NCBI RefSeq assembly: GCF_031199965.1
Contig: NZ_CP133605.1
Location: forward strand, 716,001-780,000
DNA length: 64,000 nucleotides
DNA from: Paenibacillus sp. D2_2
Lineage (GTDB): Bacteria; Bacillota; Bacilli; Paenibacillales; Paenibacillaceae
Reading direction: 5' to 3'
Both the position numbers and the translations under genes were made by a program. Below, piece after piece: positions 52,101-62,699 of this stretch; within the stretch, counting starts at the first letter, position 1, and each line of letters begins with the position of its first letter. The notes beneath the pieces were generated by a model that saw only the letters and a program-made list of their open reading frames with translations, ran no database searches and had not been told where the DNA came from.

Positions 52101-52285
52101 GCGGAACCTTCGCAGCCTTAATGCCTTCGGGCGTCCTGTCACTTATTGAAATTGCGATTGTAGTGATCATCGGGTTAATGCTCTTAAGTTTTATCGTTCT
52201 ACCTGTCTTGATACCAGCTTGCATTGGTCTTGCTTATAAAATAAATAATCGAAACGTCTCAAAAGACGAGAGCTTAAATTCATAA
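49167..52285 (+). CDS. MMPL/RND-type membrane transporter (one frameshift)
   Basis: About 1039 residues after repair. Two halves, each with RND-like membrane bundles (VFRSPIVPIISLLTVGVSY with GIGTDYNILLYSRFKEE; VLMLITRSIWQPILIIGSL with ALGVDYSIFLMMRYRE), and a long coiled-coil-rich extracytoplasmic loop between them with Gly/Ser/Gln-rich repeats (YhgE/Pip-like: SGGLSSAESQLGSGAAGV). One G is missing near 50446; repair gives FNQGHSLEDTQSLQALDE. I prefer the TTG at 49167 to the ATG at 49158, which lies within the ribosome binding site. Exports lipophilic compounds or lipids by family. Confidence 0.85.
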
Positions 52286-52321
52286 TCAAGATACCTGTTG
52301 ATTTATATCGTGAGTACAAGC

Positions 52322-52372
52322 GGACTCCTTGAATTATCCCTTACGGGGATCAATTGAAGGAGTCTATTTTTA
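52322..52372 (+). terminator. Terminator after the MMPL gene
   Basis: GGACTCCTT / AAGGAGTC outer stem with AATT/AATT and CCC/GGG inner pairs, then ATTTTTATAG. Confidence 0.88.
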
Positions 52373-52437
52373 TAGTTCACAACATACAATCTACCAGATG
52401 CAAAAATGATTCATATAAACGGCGGAGGTAGAAATAA

Positions 52438-53849
52438 ATGAAAAGAAGATTCATTTCCAGTCTTGTGGTGATACCGATCCTATTTGTAATGCTGGTATTC
52501 GCAGTAAGCTCGCTTCTGATCTCTCGGCAGGCAGGGATTATGGAGGCTTCGGCCAACTCCTTGGAACAGGGCGGAAGTGCACAGTTACAGACTGTGTCTC
52601 AAGGGGAAGGGGAGCAGAATGAAGCACATGAACAGCAGATTATTCAGACGAGCCAAGAGGTATCTGCTGTGAGTAGCAGCTCCTATGCGACGTCAGCTTC
52701 ACCAGAACTGGATTCAGATAAAGCGGCTTCCGGAGCGTTGCTGCCAGTAGGTGCGCAAGCGGCTATGCAAAAATCCGATAGAGCGGATAAGATTGTCTAT
52801 CTTACTTTTGATGACGGGCCTAGTAATTTGACCGATCAAGTGCTAGCAATTTTGAAAAAGAAGATGTTCCCGCCACCTTCTTTGTACTTGGGGAGAACGC
52901 TAAGAAAATGCCTGAGGTTATTACACGGATTGTCGAGGCGGGTCATACGATTGGTAATCATACTTATAATCATGAATATAGTGAGCTGTACCAGAGTTTT
53001 AATGTGTTCTGGAGCCAGATCAAGGATACGGAAGAAGTACTACGGGAGATTACCGGAGTGCGTCCAGAACTGGTCAGAGCCCCAGGTGGGACTTATGACC
53101 ATTTTGACAAGACCTATTTTGATTTATTAGAGCAGGCTGGTTATAAGGTTTTTGATTGGGACGTAGACAGTGGGGATTCTAAGCGGAAGGGAGTACCTGC
53201 TGCGGAAATTTTACGGAATAGTACCCCCGATAAACTGAAAAATCAGATGATTATACTGATGCATGATGGGGCGGGACATGCAGAGACAGTTAAGGCACTT
53301 CCGGGTATTATTGACTTTTATAAAAAGCAAGGGTATGTCTTCCGTATGTTGTCAGCGGAGCAGCCGCCAGTGCAATTCCACATCTCCGATAAGATGAAAC
53401 GGACAACGCGAACAGCCCCGTCCCAAGCTTGGATTGAGAGTCATATCGTGCCGAACGCCGCGTTGTTCGGTCCCGGACTGCCGTTGTATGTTGTAGCAGG
53501 TGGGGTACAGACGAAGCTAGCTGCGGGAGAATATGACCTGCAGGGTGAGCAGTACCAGGTTCCGCTGCGGGCATTAATGGAGCGCCTGGGTGCGAAAGTA
53601 ACGTGGGATCATCCGAATCGTAGCGCTGTTGTAACGTGGGGAGATTCCAAAGTAATTATCGATACGTTAGAAAATACGATAATGACCGAATCTGATCTGA
53701 CTGGGGGGAAATCGGATGCACACTCTATCTCTCTTACAAGTAAGAACGGAGCAATCTGGGTGCCACTTCGGTCCATTCTTGAGGCAACGGGGCATCCGAT
53801 CCTATCGACTTCCTCAACCACCGAGGAGCGGCTCGTGAAGGCAAGCTAG
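52438..53849 (+). CDS. Polysaccharide deacetylase (NodB) with C-terminal copper-amine-oxidase-like domain (one frameshift)
   Basis: Signal anchor at residues about 5-30, a low-complexity linker, then the NodB domain: IVYLTFDDGPSNLTDQVL with the metal aspartate, GHTIGNHTYNHEYS with the two histidines, RAPGGTYDHF and MILMHDGAGHAETV. A G is missing near 52865; repair yields LKKEDVPATFFVLGENAKKM. The C-terminus has a stalk-like module (PLRALMERLGAKVTWDHPNR) that ends oddly with LSTSSTTEERLVKAS, so a further shift near 53800 is possible. Deacetylates peptidoglycan or another cell-wall sugar polymer. Confidence 0.87.
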
Positions 53850-53937
53850 TAACGTTTATCTCTAGGGGTCTATTTCCACTAGATTCTGGCGATACTGATT
53901 GATAGATTTAATCGCTGGAAATGGAGGAATGGAAGAG

Positions 53938-54902
53938 ATGAATCAAGAGCAGGCTCAAGAGCTGCTTGAGCGCCTGGTGAATCGGGTGGAACGTGTCATT
54001 GTTGGAAAAAGAAAGGAAATCGAACTTATACTCGTATCGATGTTATGCGGCGGGCATGTATTGCTAGAGGATGTGCCTGGTGTTGGCAAGACGATGCTGG
54101 TCCGGACATTGGCCAATTGCGTAGGCGGGAGCTTCGGCGGATTCAATTCACGTCCGATCTGATGCCTGCGACATGTCACCGGTGTGACGGTATATCATCC
54201 TCAATCTGGATATTTCGAGTTCAGGCAGGGGCCGATTCATGCCAATATCGTGCTTGCGGATGAATTGAATCGGGCCGCTCCGCGCACTCAATCCGCACTG
54301 CTGGAGGCAATGGAGGAGCGAAAGGTTACGGTAGACGGGGTTACCAGATCCCTGCCGGAGCCTTTTTTGCTATTCGCGACGCAGAATCCATTGGAGTACG
54401 AGGGAACTTACCGGCTGCCGGAGGCCCAAATGGACCGTTTCTTGATGAGGCTGTCTCTTGGCTATCCAGCACCGGAGCAAGAGGTAGAAATGCTCGGACG
54501 CTTCAGCGATCCGCAGGCAATGGGGATTAAGCCGATACTGCTCCCGGAAGAGATCATAACGCTTCAGCGTCATGTCAAAATGGTGCTCGTAGATGATAGA
54601 ATCAAGCGTTATATGGTTCAAGTGGCGGATACATCCCGGCGCCATCCGAGGATCTTACTTGGCATCAGCCCACGGGGACTCTCTCATGGCTAGGAGCGAG
54701 CCAGGCAATGGCTTTCTACAAAGGACGGACCTATGTTGTGCCTGATGATGTCAAACAGGTTGCGGAATCTGTGCTGGCGCATCGGATCATACTGAATGGC
54801 GAAGCGAGAATTTCAGGGTTAGAGAGTCGGCAGGTGATTGCTGACTTGTTGAACGGCGCCATGGTTCCTGTATTTCATCACGCTCCGGGTGTCCCATCAT
54901 GA
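53938..54902 (+). CDS. MoxR-family AAA ATPase (three or more frameshifts)
   Basis: ATPase of the MoxR/RavA class, often paired with DUF58 proteins. Walker A EDVPGVGKTMLVR, Walker B NIVLADELNRA, sensor LFATQNPLEYEG and PEAQMDRFLMR are visible. Near 54133 one base is missing (restores SFRRIQFTSDLMPA); near 54170 the bases around GCGACATGTCACC do not fit a simple repair, and one G is missing near 54679 (restores SPRGTLSWLGASQAMAFYKGR). Ends TGA at 54902, overlapping the next ATG. About 320 residues. Confidence 0.85.
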
Positions 54903-56176
54903 GGGGAGGAGCTTGGAAATGGGTCTGGTGCGCGCTGACAGTTGGTCTGCTGACCGCACTGTACGTATGGCGAGGAGGGGCAACTTTGCTCTTTCTATGT
55001 CTAATGCTTGGCGTGCTGATAGGTCAAGGAGTGGTCATTTTGCTATTCGGACCGCGTGCCATCAAGATAGAACGCTCTTGGTTACCCCTCCAGCCAGAGG
55101 CTGGGGAGCCACTTGAAGTGACTTTACGAGTTAAGGTTACCGGAGGAATTCCCGTGCCATGGCTGCTTATTCGGGACAAGTTGGCGATGCAGGCAGAGCA
55201 GGTCGATTCGGATCAAGAATATGAGAGCGGGAGCGTACTGCTGAGCGGATTCCGTAGACAGTACACCGTAAAATATGTGATATCGAATCCAGAGCGTGGG
55301 ATTTACGGGGCAGAAGCGATATTTGTTACCTACGGAGATCCGCTGGGCTATTTTAAACGGACGCTAAGGACAGCTATGAACGATACGATTTATGTTCATC
55401 CAGCCGGGCTGGCTACTTGTCCAAGCCAAGGGATGAACTTGACCGGTGAGGAAGAGATGAATTCAGGTGCGTTCCATAAAGTTATAGAGACTAGTCCGTC
55501 CATAGAGCGAATTCGCGAATATTTGCCAGGTGATCCACTGCACCGTATCTATTGGAAGGGCTCAGCGAGAACGGGAACGCTCTTGGCCCGAATTCCGGAT
55601 ACTAGAGAGAGGTCTATACGCTGCTTATGGTTGGATACTCGGAGTATGTCATACACACCTGTAGCGCGAACGGGTAGACCAGAGGACAGTGCAACGGATG
55701 CCGGTTTTGAGCTAGCTATCCAAGCAGCCGCAACCATTATTCGCGGTGAGCTAACCATAAGACTTGATCAAGAAGCTGGCGACGGCGAGCTTGAGCTACG
55801 CTATGGAACGACTGCCGAGGCGATATTGATCTCCGGACAGCGTGGTGTTTGGCAAGGGCTTAACTCGCTGGCCGGGGTTAGAACGGATAATTCTACTTCT
55901 CAACTTGTGCTTCCCGTTGGCGTGATGACTCCCCGTGCTGGAGTAATTTATACATTGATAACGGGAAGAATCACTTCGGAGCTTATATCGGCAGCTCTTC
56001 AGTGGGTTGAAGCGGGTGTGAAGCTGGAGATTTGGACATCGGTTACTAGTAATGATGAAGCGGAGATAGGAACATGGCTAGCTCGTCTGCAGCGGGCTGG
56101 TATTTCTTATGTTAATCTACCTTCATTTTTGTCCGTGCAGTCTTATGATAGGGGGGACGGACATGTCAGTGCCTAA
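54899..56176 (+). CDS. DUF58 domain protein
   Basis: 425 residues, two membrane helices at the N-terminus, then the DUF58 block IREYLPGDPLHRIYWKGSAR. Starts in an ATGA overlap with the MoxR gene and ends inside the transglutaminase gene, so the three form one operon. Function of this trio is unknown, probably cell-envelope remodelling. Confidence 0.9.
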   Translation: MRGGAWKWVWCALTVGLLTALYVWRGGATLLFLCLMLGVLIGQGVVILLFGPRAIKIERSWLPLQPEAGEPLEVTLRVKVTGGIPVPWLLIRDKLAMQAEQVDSDQEYESGSVLLSGFRRQYTVKYVISNPERGIYGAEAIFVTYGDPLGYFKRTLRTAMNDTIYVHPAGLATCPSQGMNLTGEEEMNSGAFHKVIETSPSIERIREYLPGDPLHRIYWKGSARTGTLLARIPDTRERSIRCLWLDTRSMSYTPVARTGRPEDSATDAGFELAIQAAATIIRGELTIRLDQEAGDGELELRYGTTAEAILISGQRGVWQGLNSLAGVRTDNSTSQLVLPVGVMTPRAGVIYTLITGRITSELISAALQWVEAGVKLEIWTSVTSNDEAEIGTWLARLQRAGISYVNLPSFLSVQSYDRGDGHVSA

Positions 56177-58604
56177 TGTAGAAGGAATGGTCAAAGGTGA
56201 CTCCCTAACAACGTTCACTGTGCCATTACAGGAAAGGGTCCCTACTTCATTCCGCGATATTGTGTTGCACAGAAGTATGATCTCTTTGCTGCTATTTGCC
56301 TTGTTCTCGGAATGGCTCTATCCACTGCAGAAGTTGATTGGCGATGATCATTATAGGGTCATTACTCTATTTATGGTACTTACAGGTACTCTGCTGTTCA
56401 TTGGTTGCCTCGGTCTATCAATTCGGCTACTGCTAGGTTTATATCCACTACTTATCTACGCAGCTATGTACTACCTTTATGGAGGTGGAAGCGGGAAAAG
56501 TTGGTTCTTCAGCTATGTCCAGCTGCTGGGAAATGACTTTGCGGATATTGTTCAATCTGGCCGATTGTACGGGGTGAGCATCGAGACACGAGCTCTGCTG
56601 TTATTGATCGGTTGGACGCTGCTGGTGACCTCCGTGCAGATATTGGCCTTTGGTAGGCAGAATATCACTCTGTTCTTCATTGCATCGATTATTTACTTGC
56701 TGGCACTTGAAATGACCGGTGAGCAGGAGGTATATACAGGACTTGTCCGCACATTATGTTGGGGCCTTATTCTGCAACTATTTCTATTCAGGAGGAGGTT
56801 ACGAGTCCTAACAGGGGATCATCGATTCCAGGAGACGTCGCTGCGCCAGTCATGGCGCCAATCGAAGCAGAGGCTAGTAGTTCAGGAGCGACGGAGTGCT
56901 GCGGGTCAGCTACATGCAAAAGGTTTTGAGCGCATTTGGCTCGCTGTTATTGCAGTTATTCTTCTGGCGGGCTTGTTAGGGACAGCCCGTCTTACCCTAA
57001 GCCTACCGTTGAAGCCTGTTCGGGATATTGCTTGGGACGATGTGATCCGGGCCTGGGAGAATTGGAGTGGTGAGCGACTTGGTGTGAGACAGACTCAGAC
57101 TTATAAAATGTCGGGATATGGCCAGGATGATTCGAAGTTGGGCGCGTCTCTGAGTCTCAGACATGAAAAGTACTTCACCGCCTTCTCACCCTATCGAACA
57201 TATTGGCGTGGTGAGAGTAAGAATGTATATACGGGGCAAGGTTGGAGCGTGTCTGGCTCAGACAGGCTCATCCTTGATCAAGCTGGAGATACTCTAGTTG
57301 TCCCAGCTTTATCCGATTCATTAGTTAGAGAGACGGAAGAATCGGATAATATATTTGAACAGACCGTTATATTTGCAAGCCCGGAGAGCAGGAATATTCC
57401 TTTGTTTGCTGGTGGTCTACCTGCGGGGATTGCACATTTGTATATTAATGAAAACCTAGATGAAAAGGCGAGTGGCGGCAGCATATACGATGCTTCCTCT
57501 GATGTGGTATTTAGCGATCTGGAGCGGCCTGAGGAGCTGTATGGCTATAAAATAAAGGTTCAACCTCAACAATATACGCTGGACCAATTGCAGAAAGCTT
57601 CTGGTGCTGATCCTGAAGTGGTAACTATGAAGTCGCTCCAGTTGCCGCAGCAATTGCCGTTACGTGTTAGAAGTCTAGGTACGAAGTTGGTTGGGGAAGG
57701 CACGAACAGATATGAATCAGTTACAGCGGTTATGAACTATTTGCAAAATAACTATACGTATAGTCTTAAGACGTCGGCTCCTCAGTCTGGACATGATTTC
57801 GTGGATGATTTCCTATTTGAAAGTAAAAGCGGATACTGCGATCATTTCTCGACGGCGATGACCGTCTTGCTGCGAAGTGGAGGAGTACCTGCCAGATGGG
57901 TCAAAGGCTTTGCGCCAGGTGAGCTTGTAGCAGCTGACAGTAATCAATATGTCGTCTCCTATTCAGATGCTCACTCCTGGGTGGAAGTTTATTTTCCTGG
58001 GCTCGGCTGGGTGCCCTTTGATCCGACTCCGGGCTTTGAGAGTCTGTCCGTGTTCGGGGAGGAAAATATCGGGGAGACGGCATCCGGGCTCAATGTGGGC
58101 TCACTCATGGAACAAATAGGCCGAGTCGCTAACGATTTGAAGCAGGGGCTGTCTCAGGTGGCCAACGTGTTATGGACGATGATTGGGCCGAATCTGTTCA
58201 TTTGGATAAGTTCAGTGCTCAGTATACCAGCTGTCGTCTGGCTTCTCTGGAAGTATCGTCGGATGTTATTTTGTAGGAATGCGCTTCTGCTGTGGATGTA
58301 TCTCCTTAAGCCGCGTCGTCAATTCCCTGATTCCGCTGAATTGCTATCGGCAGCCGATATCGTCTGGCGTCAGTTGTACCTACATTTTGGTTCTAAGCCA
58401 CAAGCTATGACTGGCCGGGAGTACATTACATCGCTACAGTCTGGGAGCAGAGAAAATTCTGCTGAATTGGATGATTTTATATTGAACTGGGAAAACCTCT
58501 ATTATGGAGGAGTTAGATTGGGACGTCTTGAGAGCATGAGTTTTTTGAGGCGATGTCGTAATTTGGTATATCATTACCGTTATCTCCCGCATGATCTTCC
58601 TTGA
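56163..58604 (+). CDS. Membrane-bound transglutaminase-like protein (TgpA type)
   Basis: About 813 residues from the ATG at 56163, which has AGGGGGGA upstream; earlier in-frame codons lie in the DUF58 gene. Multiple N-terminal helices, an extracytoplasmic transglutaminase core with catalytic cysteine in SGYCDHFSTAMTVLLR, histidine in DAHSWVEVYF and aspartate in PFDPTPG, one more helix, and a DUF4129-like C-terminus. Third gene of the MoxR-DUF58-TgpA operon. Intact. Confidence 0.92.
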   Translation: MSVPNVEGMVKGDSLTTFTVPLQERVPTSFRDIVLHRSMISLLLFALFSEWLYPLQKLIGDDHYRVITLFMVLTGTLLFIGCLGLSIRLLLGLYPLLIYAAMYYLYGGGSGKSWFFSYVQLLGNDFADIVQSGRLYGVSIETRALLLLIGWTLLVTSVQILAFGRQNITLFFIASIIYLLALEMTGEQEVYTGLVRTLCWGLILQLFLFRRRLRVLTGDHRFQETSLRQSWRQSKQRLVVQERRSAAGQLHAKGFERIWLAVIAVILLAGLLGTARLTLSLPLKPVRDIAWDDVIRAWENWSGERLGVRQTQTYKMSGYGQDDSKLGASLSLRHEKYFTAFSPYRTYWRGESKNVYTGQGWSVSGSDRLILDQAGDTLVVPALSDSLVRETEESDNIFEQTVIFASPESRNIPLFAGGLPAGIAHLYINENLDEKASGGSIYDASSDVVFSDLERPEELYGYKIKVQPQQYTLDQLQKASGADPEVVTMKSLQLPQQLPLRVRSLGTKLVGEGTNRYESVTAVMNYLQNNYTYSLKTSAPQSGHDFVDDFLFESKSGYCDHFSTAMTVLLRSGGVPARWVKGFAPGELVAADSNQYVVSYSDAHSWVEVYFPGLGWVPFDPTPGFESLSVFGEENIGETASGLNVGSLMEQIGRVANDLKQGLSQVANVLWTMIGPNLFIWISSVLSIPAVVWLLWKYRRMLFCRNALLLWMYLLKPRRQFPDSAELLSAADIVWRQLYLHFGSKPQAMTGREYITSLQSGSRENSAELDDFILNWENLYYGGVRLGRLESMSFLRRCRNLVYHYRYLPHDLP

Positions 58605-58630
58605 CGACATCTTTCGTCGTTGCGTATAAT
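58601..58630 (+). promoter_or_regulatory. Sigma-A-type promoter of guaA
   Basis: TTGACG (58601-58606), 18-bp spacer, TATAAT (58625-58630), 29 bp before the ATG. It overlaps the stop of the preceding gene. Confidence 0.65.
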
Positions 58631-58658
58631 TATTGTCATTAATTGAGGGAGGCTAGTT

Positions 58659-60197
58659 ATGAATAAGCCAAATGAAATCATTGTCGTTCTGGACTTTGGA
58701 GGACAATATAACCAACTAATCGCTAGACGGATTCGCGATCTGGGCGTGTACAGCGAATTGTTGCCATATAATACCCCGGTGGAGCGTCTTCGCGAGCTGG
58801 CACCGAAGGGCATCGTGTTCTCGGGCGGACCAGCTAGTGTATATGCAGAAGATGCTCCGCATATCGATCCGGCTATTTATGACATTGGTGTACCGATCTT
58901 CGGAATCTGCTACGGTATGCAATTGATGGCACAGCAGCTTGGAGGCAAGGTTGAGCGGGCGAACAAACGTGAGTACGGTAAATCTGAGGTTGAATTTGAC
59001 CGTAATCTGGCTTTGGTTAAGGGGCTGGATACGAAACAGACATTATGGATGAGCCATGGGGATCATGTTACACAAATGCCAGAGGGCTTTACACTGGCGG
59101 GTTGGACAGGATCTGCACCAATCGCTGCCTTCGTTAATAACGAGCGTGAAATGTACGGAGTCCAATTCCATCCAGAAGTTCGTCACTCTGTGCATGGGAA
59201 TGAAATGATCAAGAACTTCCTATATGAAGTATGTAAATGTGAAGGTAACTGGAGCATGGAAACCTTCATTGAGGATACTATTCAAGATATCCGCAATCAG
59301 GTTGGTGACAAGAAGGTACTGTGCGCATTGAGCGGCGGGGTCGATTCCTCTGTCGTAGCTATGTTGATCCATAAAGCGATCGGCGACCAACTTACTTGTA
59401 TGTTCATTGACCATGGTCTGCTGCGTAAAGGTGAAGCTGAGGGCGTTATGGAGACCTTCGTCGGCAAATTCGACATGAAGGTTGTTAAGATTGATGCCCG
59501 TGAACGTTTCCTTTCGAAGCTGGCTGGTGTGGATGATCCGGAACAAAAACGTAAAATCATCGGTAACGAGTTTATTTACGTATTTGACGAAGAATCCAGC
59601 AAATTTGATGACTTTAAGTTCTTGGCTCAAGGTACTCTGTACACGGATATCGTCGAGAGCGGTACGGCGACTGCTCAAACGATCAAGTCCCACCACAATG
59701 TGGGTGGCTTGCCTGAAGATATGAAATTTGAGCTTATTGAACCTTTGAAGACATTGTTTAAAGACGAGGTTCGTAAGGTTGGCGAAGAGTGCGGTCTGCC
59801 TAAGGAAATTGTCTGGAGACAACCATTCCCAGGTCCTGGGCTTGCGATTCGTGTACTTGGCGAAGTTACTGAAGATAAACTGAAGATCGTTCGTGATTCC
59901 GACTATATTCTTCGTGAAGAGATTGCTAATGCGGGTCTTGACCGCGAAATCTGGCAATACTTCACCGCTCTGCCTAACATGAAGAGTGTAGGCGTTATGG
60001 GCGACGAGCGCACTTACTCTTATACGGTAGGTATCCGCGCCGTTACTTCCATCGACGGTATGACCGCAGACTGGGCACGTATTCCTTGGGATATCTTAGA
60101 GAAGATCTCGGTACGTATCGTTAACGAGGTAGAGAATGTCAACCGTATTGTGTATGACGTTACCTCTAAGCCACCAGCAACGATTGAGTGGGAATAG
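58659..60197 (+). CDS. guaA: GMP synthase (glutamine-hydrolysing)
   Basis: 512 residues. Converts XMP to GMP. The amidotransferase cysteine is in [13 protein letters not shown], with its His/Glu in VQFHPEV; the PP-loop is [12 protein letters not shown]; the C-terminal dimerisation domain ends [12 protein letters not shown] with GAGGGAGG upstream. A terminator follows. The riboswitch-controlled purine permease is the next plus-strand gene. Confidence 0.98.
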   Translation: MNKPNEIIVVLDFGGQYNQLIARRIRDLGVYSELLPYNTPVERLRELAPKGIVFSGGPASVYAEDAPHIDPAIYDIGVPIFGICYGMQLMAQQLGGKVERANKREYGKSEVEFDRNLALVKGLDTKQTLWMSHGDHVTQMPEGFTLAGWTGSAPIAAFVNNEREMYGVQFHPEVRHSVHGNEMIKNFLYEVCKCEGNWSMETFIEDTIQDIRNQVGDKKVLCALSGGVDSSVVAMLIHKAIGDQLTCMFIDHGLLRKGEAEGVMETFVGKFDMKVVKIDARERFLSKLAGVDDPEQKRKIIGNEFIYVFDEESSKFDDFKFLAQGTLYTDIVESGTATAQTIKSHHNVGGLPEDMKFELIEPLKTLFKDEVRKVGEECGLPKEIVWRQPFPGPGLAIRVLGEVTEDKLKIVRDSDYILREEIANAGLDREIWQYFTALPNMKSVGVMGDERTYSYTVGIRAVTSIDGMTADWARIPWDILEKISVRIVNEVENVNRIVYDVTSKPPATIEWE

Positions 60198-60224
60198 GAT
60201 ATAAATAACCGTAACAATTAAAGA

Positions 60225-60270
60225 AACTCTCTTTTATCTGCGTTATTTTCCGGATAAAAGGGAGTTTTTT
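60225..60270 (+). terminator. Terminator after guaA
   Basis: AACTCTCTTTTATC / GGATAAAAGGGAGTT stem, then TTTTTT. Confidence 0.9.
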
Positions 60271-60271
60271 G

Positions 60272-60673
60272 TTATTGTTCGTTTACAGCGATGAAGATTT
60301 CGATTTCCCCATTCACTTCATATTTTTCATAATCGAATGTGTAAGCTCGGTCTAACTCTCCGCTCTCCTCTAACGCCCAAATCTGCTGCCATGTCTCGAA
60401 TACGCCATTTTCTCTAGAATTATCTACTTTGAAAATTTTATATCCTTGGTCAGAAAGCGTAAGCTTCTTGGATGTGATGAAGGAAGAGGTTGCTGTCGAA
60501 AGGTCGTAGTCGCCCTTGTAGTTATTCTCATAATTATGGTACACGCCATACTTGGCTAGCTGTTCCACTTCAAGCCGATTTTGCACGTTCTGCCATAAAC
60601 CCACAATCTTATTGTACATTTCAGGATCCGTAAAATTGTTTGTTCGAGTGCTTTCCAAAATATATAGTTCCAT
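60272..60673 (-). CDS. GyrI-like / effector-binding domain protein
   Basis: 133 residues from the ATG at 60673 (AGGGAG 8 bp upstream). It has the hydrophobic-strand pattern of stand-alone effector-binding proteins (YGVYHNYENNYKGDYDLSTA; VFETWQQIWALEESGELDRA; EIEIFIAVNEQ). Such proteins bind small molecules or, in GyrI, gyrase. No DNA-binding domain. Its terminator region overlaps the guaA terminator. Confidence 0.75.
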   Translation of the reverse strand: MELYILESTRTNNFTDPEMYNKIVGLWQNVQNRLEVEQLAKYGVYHNYENNYKGDYDLSTATSSFITSKKLTLSDQGYKIFKVDNSRENGVFETWQQIWALEESGELDRAYTFDYEKYEVNGEIEIFIAVNEQ

Positions 60674-60860
60674 TCTTGCCACTCCCTTTACTGTTTGTAG
60701 CCTCATTCTAAACGATGAAATATGACAGCATTGCGTCTTATTTAAATATTTTGTTGTATGGATACATGTTAAATTAACAATACTATAGGAGAAATTGCTA
60801 TATTTTTGACAAATCACGAACATTAAAAAGAAGTATGTCTAAAATTATTCGCTTTTTATG

Positions 60861-60889
60861 TTGACAAGATTGTCGTTCGCGCCTAGAAT
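60861..60889 (+). promoter_or_regulatory. Promoter of the purine permease leader
   Basis: TTGACA, 17-bp spacer, TAGAAT; transcription would start about 60 bp before the aptamer. Confidence 0.7.
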
Positions 60890-60954
60890 AGTCCATGTAA
60901 TAAGTCTTCAAGTCAAAAGATTTATAACAGGAACTATCGACAAATTTCTATATG

Positions 60955-61026
60955 CTTTTCGTATAATTCCGGGAATTGGCCCGGAAGTTTCTACGAGGTC
61001 ACCGTAAATGATCTGGCTACGGAAAG
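60955..61026 (+). ncRNA. Purine riboswitch aptamer, guanine type
   Basis: P1 CTTTTCGTA/TACGGAAAG, P2 CCGG-based, the conserved GTTTCTAC and ACCGTAAAT loops, and P3 AGGTC/GATCT. The ligand-pairing position in GGCTACG is C, which in this family selects guanine/hypoxanthine over adenine. A terminator lies downstream. Confidence 0.95.
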
Positions 61027-61142
61027 AAGAGGCGCTCCGGCAATGATGTCGGACAATTTATAGAAGCATTGTTCAACCCGCTTGATGCGAGTTCTGGACT
61101 TTGCATTCTGTTCTTCTAGCGCTTCTTCTGTTCAGCTAAGTG

Positions 61143-61175
61143 ACCTGGGAAGCGAGTGAGAACCCGGGTTTTTTG
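61143..61175 (+). terminator. Riboswitch-controlled terminator
   Basis: CCTGGG/CCCGGG stem (one T-G pair) with TTTTTT, 60 bp before the permease start codon. Upstream sequence 61027-61140 is the switching region. Confidence 0.8.
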
Positions 61176-61235
61176 TCGTTCCTAACATATTTTAAGAGGT
61201 AGCTCAAGCAAGTATTTTAAGGGGGAGTATTTAAA

Positions 61236-62604
61236 ATGGATCGGTTCTTTAAGCTTAAGGAACACGGAACAACTGTAAAAACTGAAATCATCGCGGGTAT
61301 TACGACATTTATGACGATGGCCTATATTCTATTCGTCAACACGTTGTTCCTTGGTCCTAATGGAGCTGGTATTCCTGCAGACGGTGTTTTCTTCGCAACG
61401 GCGGTAGGGGCAGGCCTTATTACGATTATTATGGGCTTGTTCGTTAATATCCCAATCGCGCTTGCACCTGGTATGGGTCTTAACGCGTACTTTATGACCG
61501 TTGTTCTCAGCTCAGGAGGAGAAATTACTTGGCAAGCCGCTCTCGGGCAGTATTTATTTCCGGTATCATTTTTATAATCCTCACGATCACGAAGGTTCGT
61601 CAATTGCTGCTCGTTGCAGTTCCACAAAGTCTTAAAGCCGCTATTACGGTTGGTATTGGCTTGTTCGTAGCAAGTCTTGGTTTGAAAATGAGTAACTTGA
61701 TTGGCGCTAACCTGGCTGGAGTCGAAGATGCATCGGTTACGATTCCTGGCAGCGCAATTAACTTTGCTTTTGGCGATTTTGTTCATAGTCATGATGTTCA
61801 ATTGACATTAATCGGTTTGATTCTAATAGCTATTCTGATGGCAATGCGTGTAAAAGGCGCTTTATTAATAGGTATCGTTGCAACAACCCTGATCGGTATT
61901 CCAATGGGAGTTACAGATGTGAGCGGCTTGTCACACGCAACTTGGTTCCCTAATCTGAACGACCTTGCAGTTGGTAAGCTTGATATCGCAGGTGCATTTA
62001 AGCTTGGCTTGCTTGAAATTGTATTCGTCTTTACTTTTGTTGAGTTGTTCGATACTTTCGGTACACTCGTTGGTACGGCTACACGGGCTGGATTAATGAA
62101 AGATAAAGAAAAAGGCGAGAAGATGATCGGAAAGGCGATGCTCGTTGACGCGGTTGGTGTTAGTACGGGGGCAGTACTGGTACAAGTACGATTACTTCCT
62201 TTGTAGAAAGTACGGCAGGTGTTGCTGAAGGTGGACGTACAGGTCTTACTTCCGTTACTACAGGGATATTGTTCATCTGTGCTCTGTTCATCGCACCGCT
62301 CGCTGGGGTTGTTCCAGCTGCGGCTACTGCACCGGCATTAATTACAGTTGGTGTGTTGATGATGGGCCAAGTGAAGTCGATTGAGTGGGACGATTTCCTG
62401 TATGCATTCCCTGCTTTCATGACCATCATCCTGATGCCGTTCTCCGGAAGTATTGCTAACGGGATCTCGGCAGGGATCGTATCTTACGTCATTCTTGCGG
62501 TATTCAGTAACTTGGTAAGCAAGAACAAAGTTAAGATTCACTGGTTGATGTGGATCCTGACTGTATTGATTCTTTGCCGCTACATTTTCCTTGGCGGAGA
62601 GTAA
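61236..62604 (+). CDS. NCS2-family purine permease, PbuG/AzgA type (two frameshifts)
   Basis: Imports guanine/hypoxanthine with protons. N-terminal signature FKLKEHGTTVKTEIIAGITT followed by FMTMAYILFVN; about 12 membrane segments; FVELFDTFGTLVGTATRAGL is a family block. G missing near 61547 (restores QAALGAVFISGIIF) and near 62183 (restores VLGTSTITSFVESTAGVAEG). Repaired length is about 456 residues. Control by the guanine riboswitch fits a guanine/hypoxanthine importer. Confidence 0.93.
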
Positions 62605-62640
62605 TATATCCGTCATGATAAAATGATAATAAAGTAAGTA

Positions 62641-62677
62641 AAAAGGCTAGTCGTTCATTGAACGGCTGGCCTTTTTT
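62641..62677 (+). terminator. Terminator after the purine permease
   Basis: AAAAGGCTAGTCGTTCA / TGAACGGCTGGCCTTTT stem with T run. Confidence 0.9.
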
Positions 62678-62699
62678 GTCTTACAGCTTGAAATTGCTG

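Larger units (their letters stand above)
60674..61235. promoter_or_regulatory. 562-bp leader region with riboswitch
   Basis: Between the divergent GyrI-like and permease genes. It holds the permease promoter, the purine aptamer, an expression platform and a terminator; the first 180 bp are AT-rich without clear features. Confidence 0.8.

Noticed and set aside
59220..59957. 245-codon minus-strand frame within guaA
   Set aside because: Lies fully antisense to the intact guaA, has no ribosome binding site and no family resemblance; a shadow frame.
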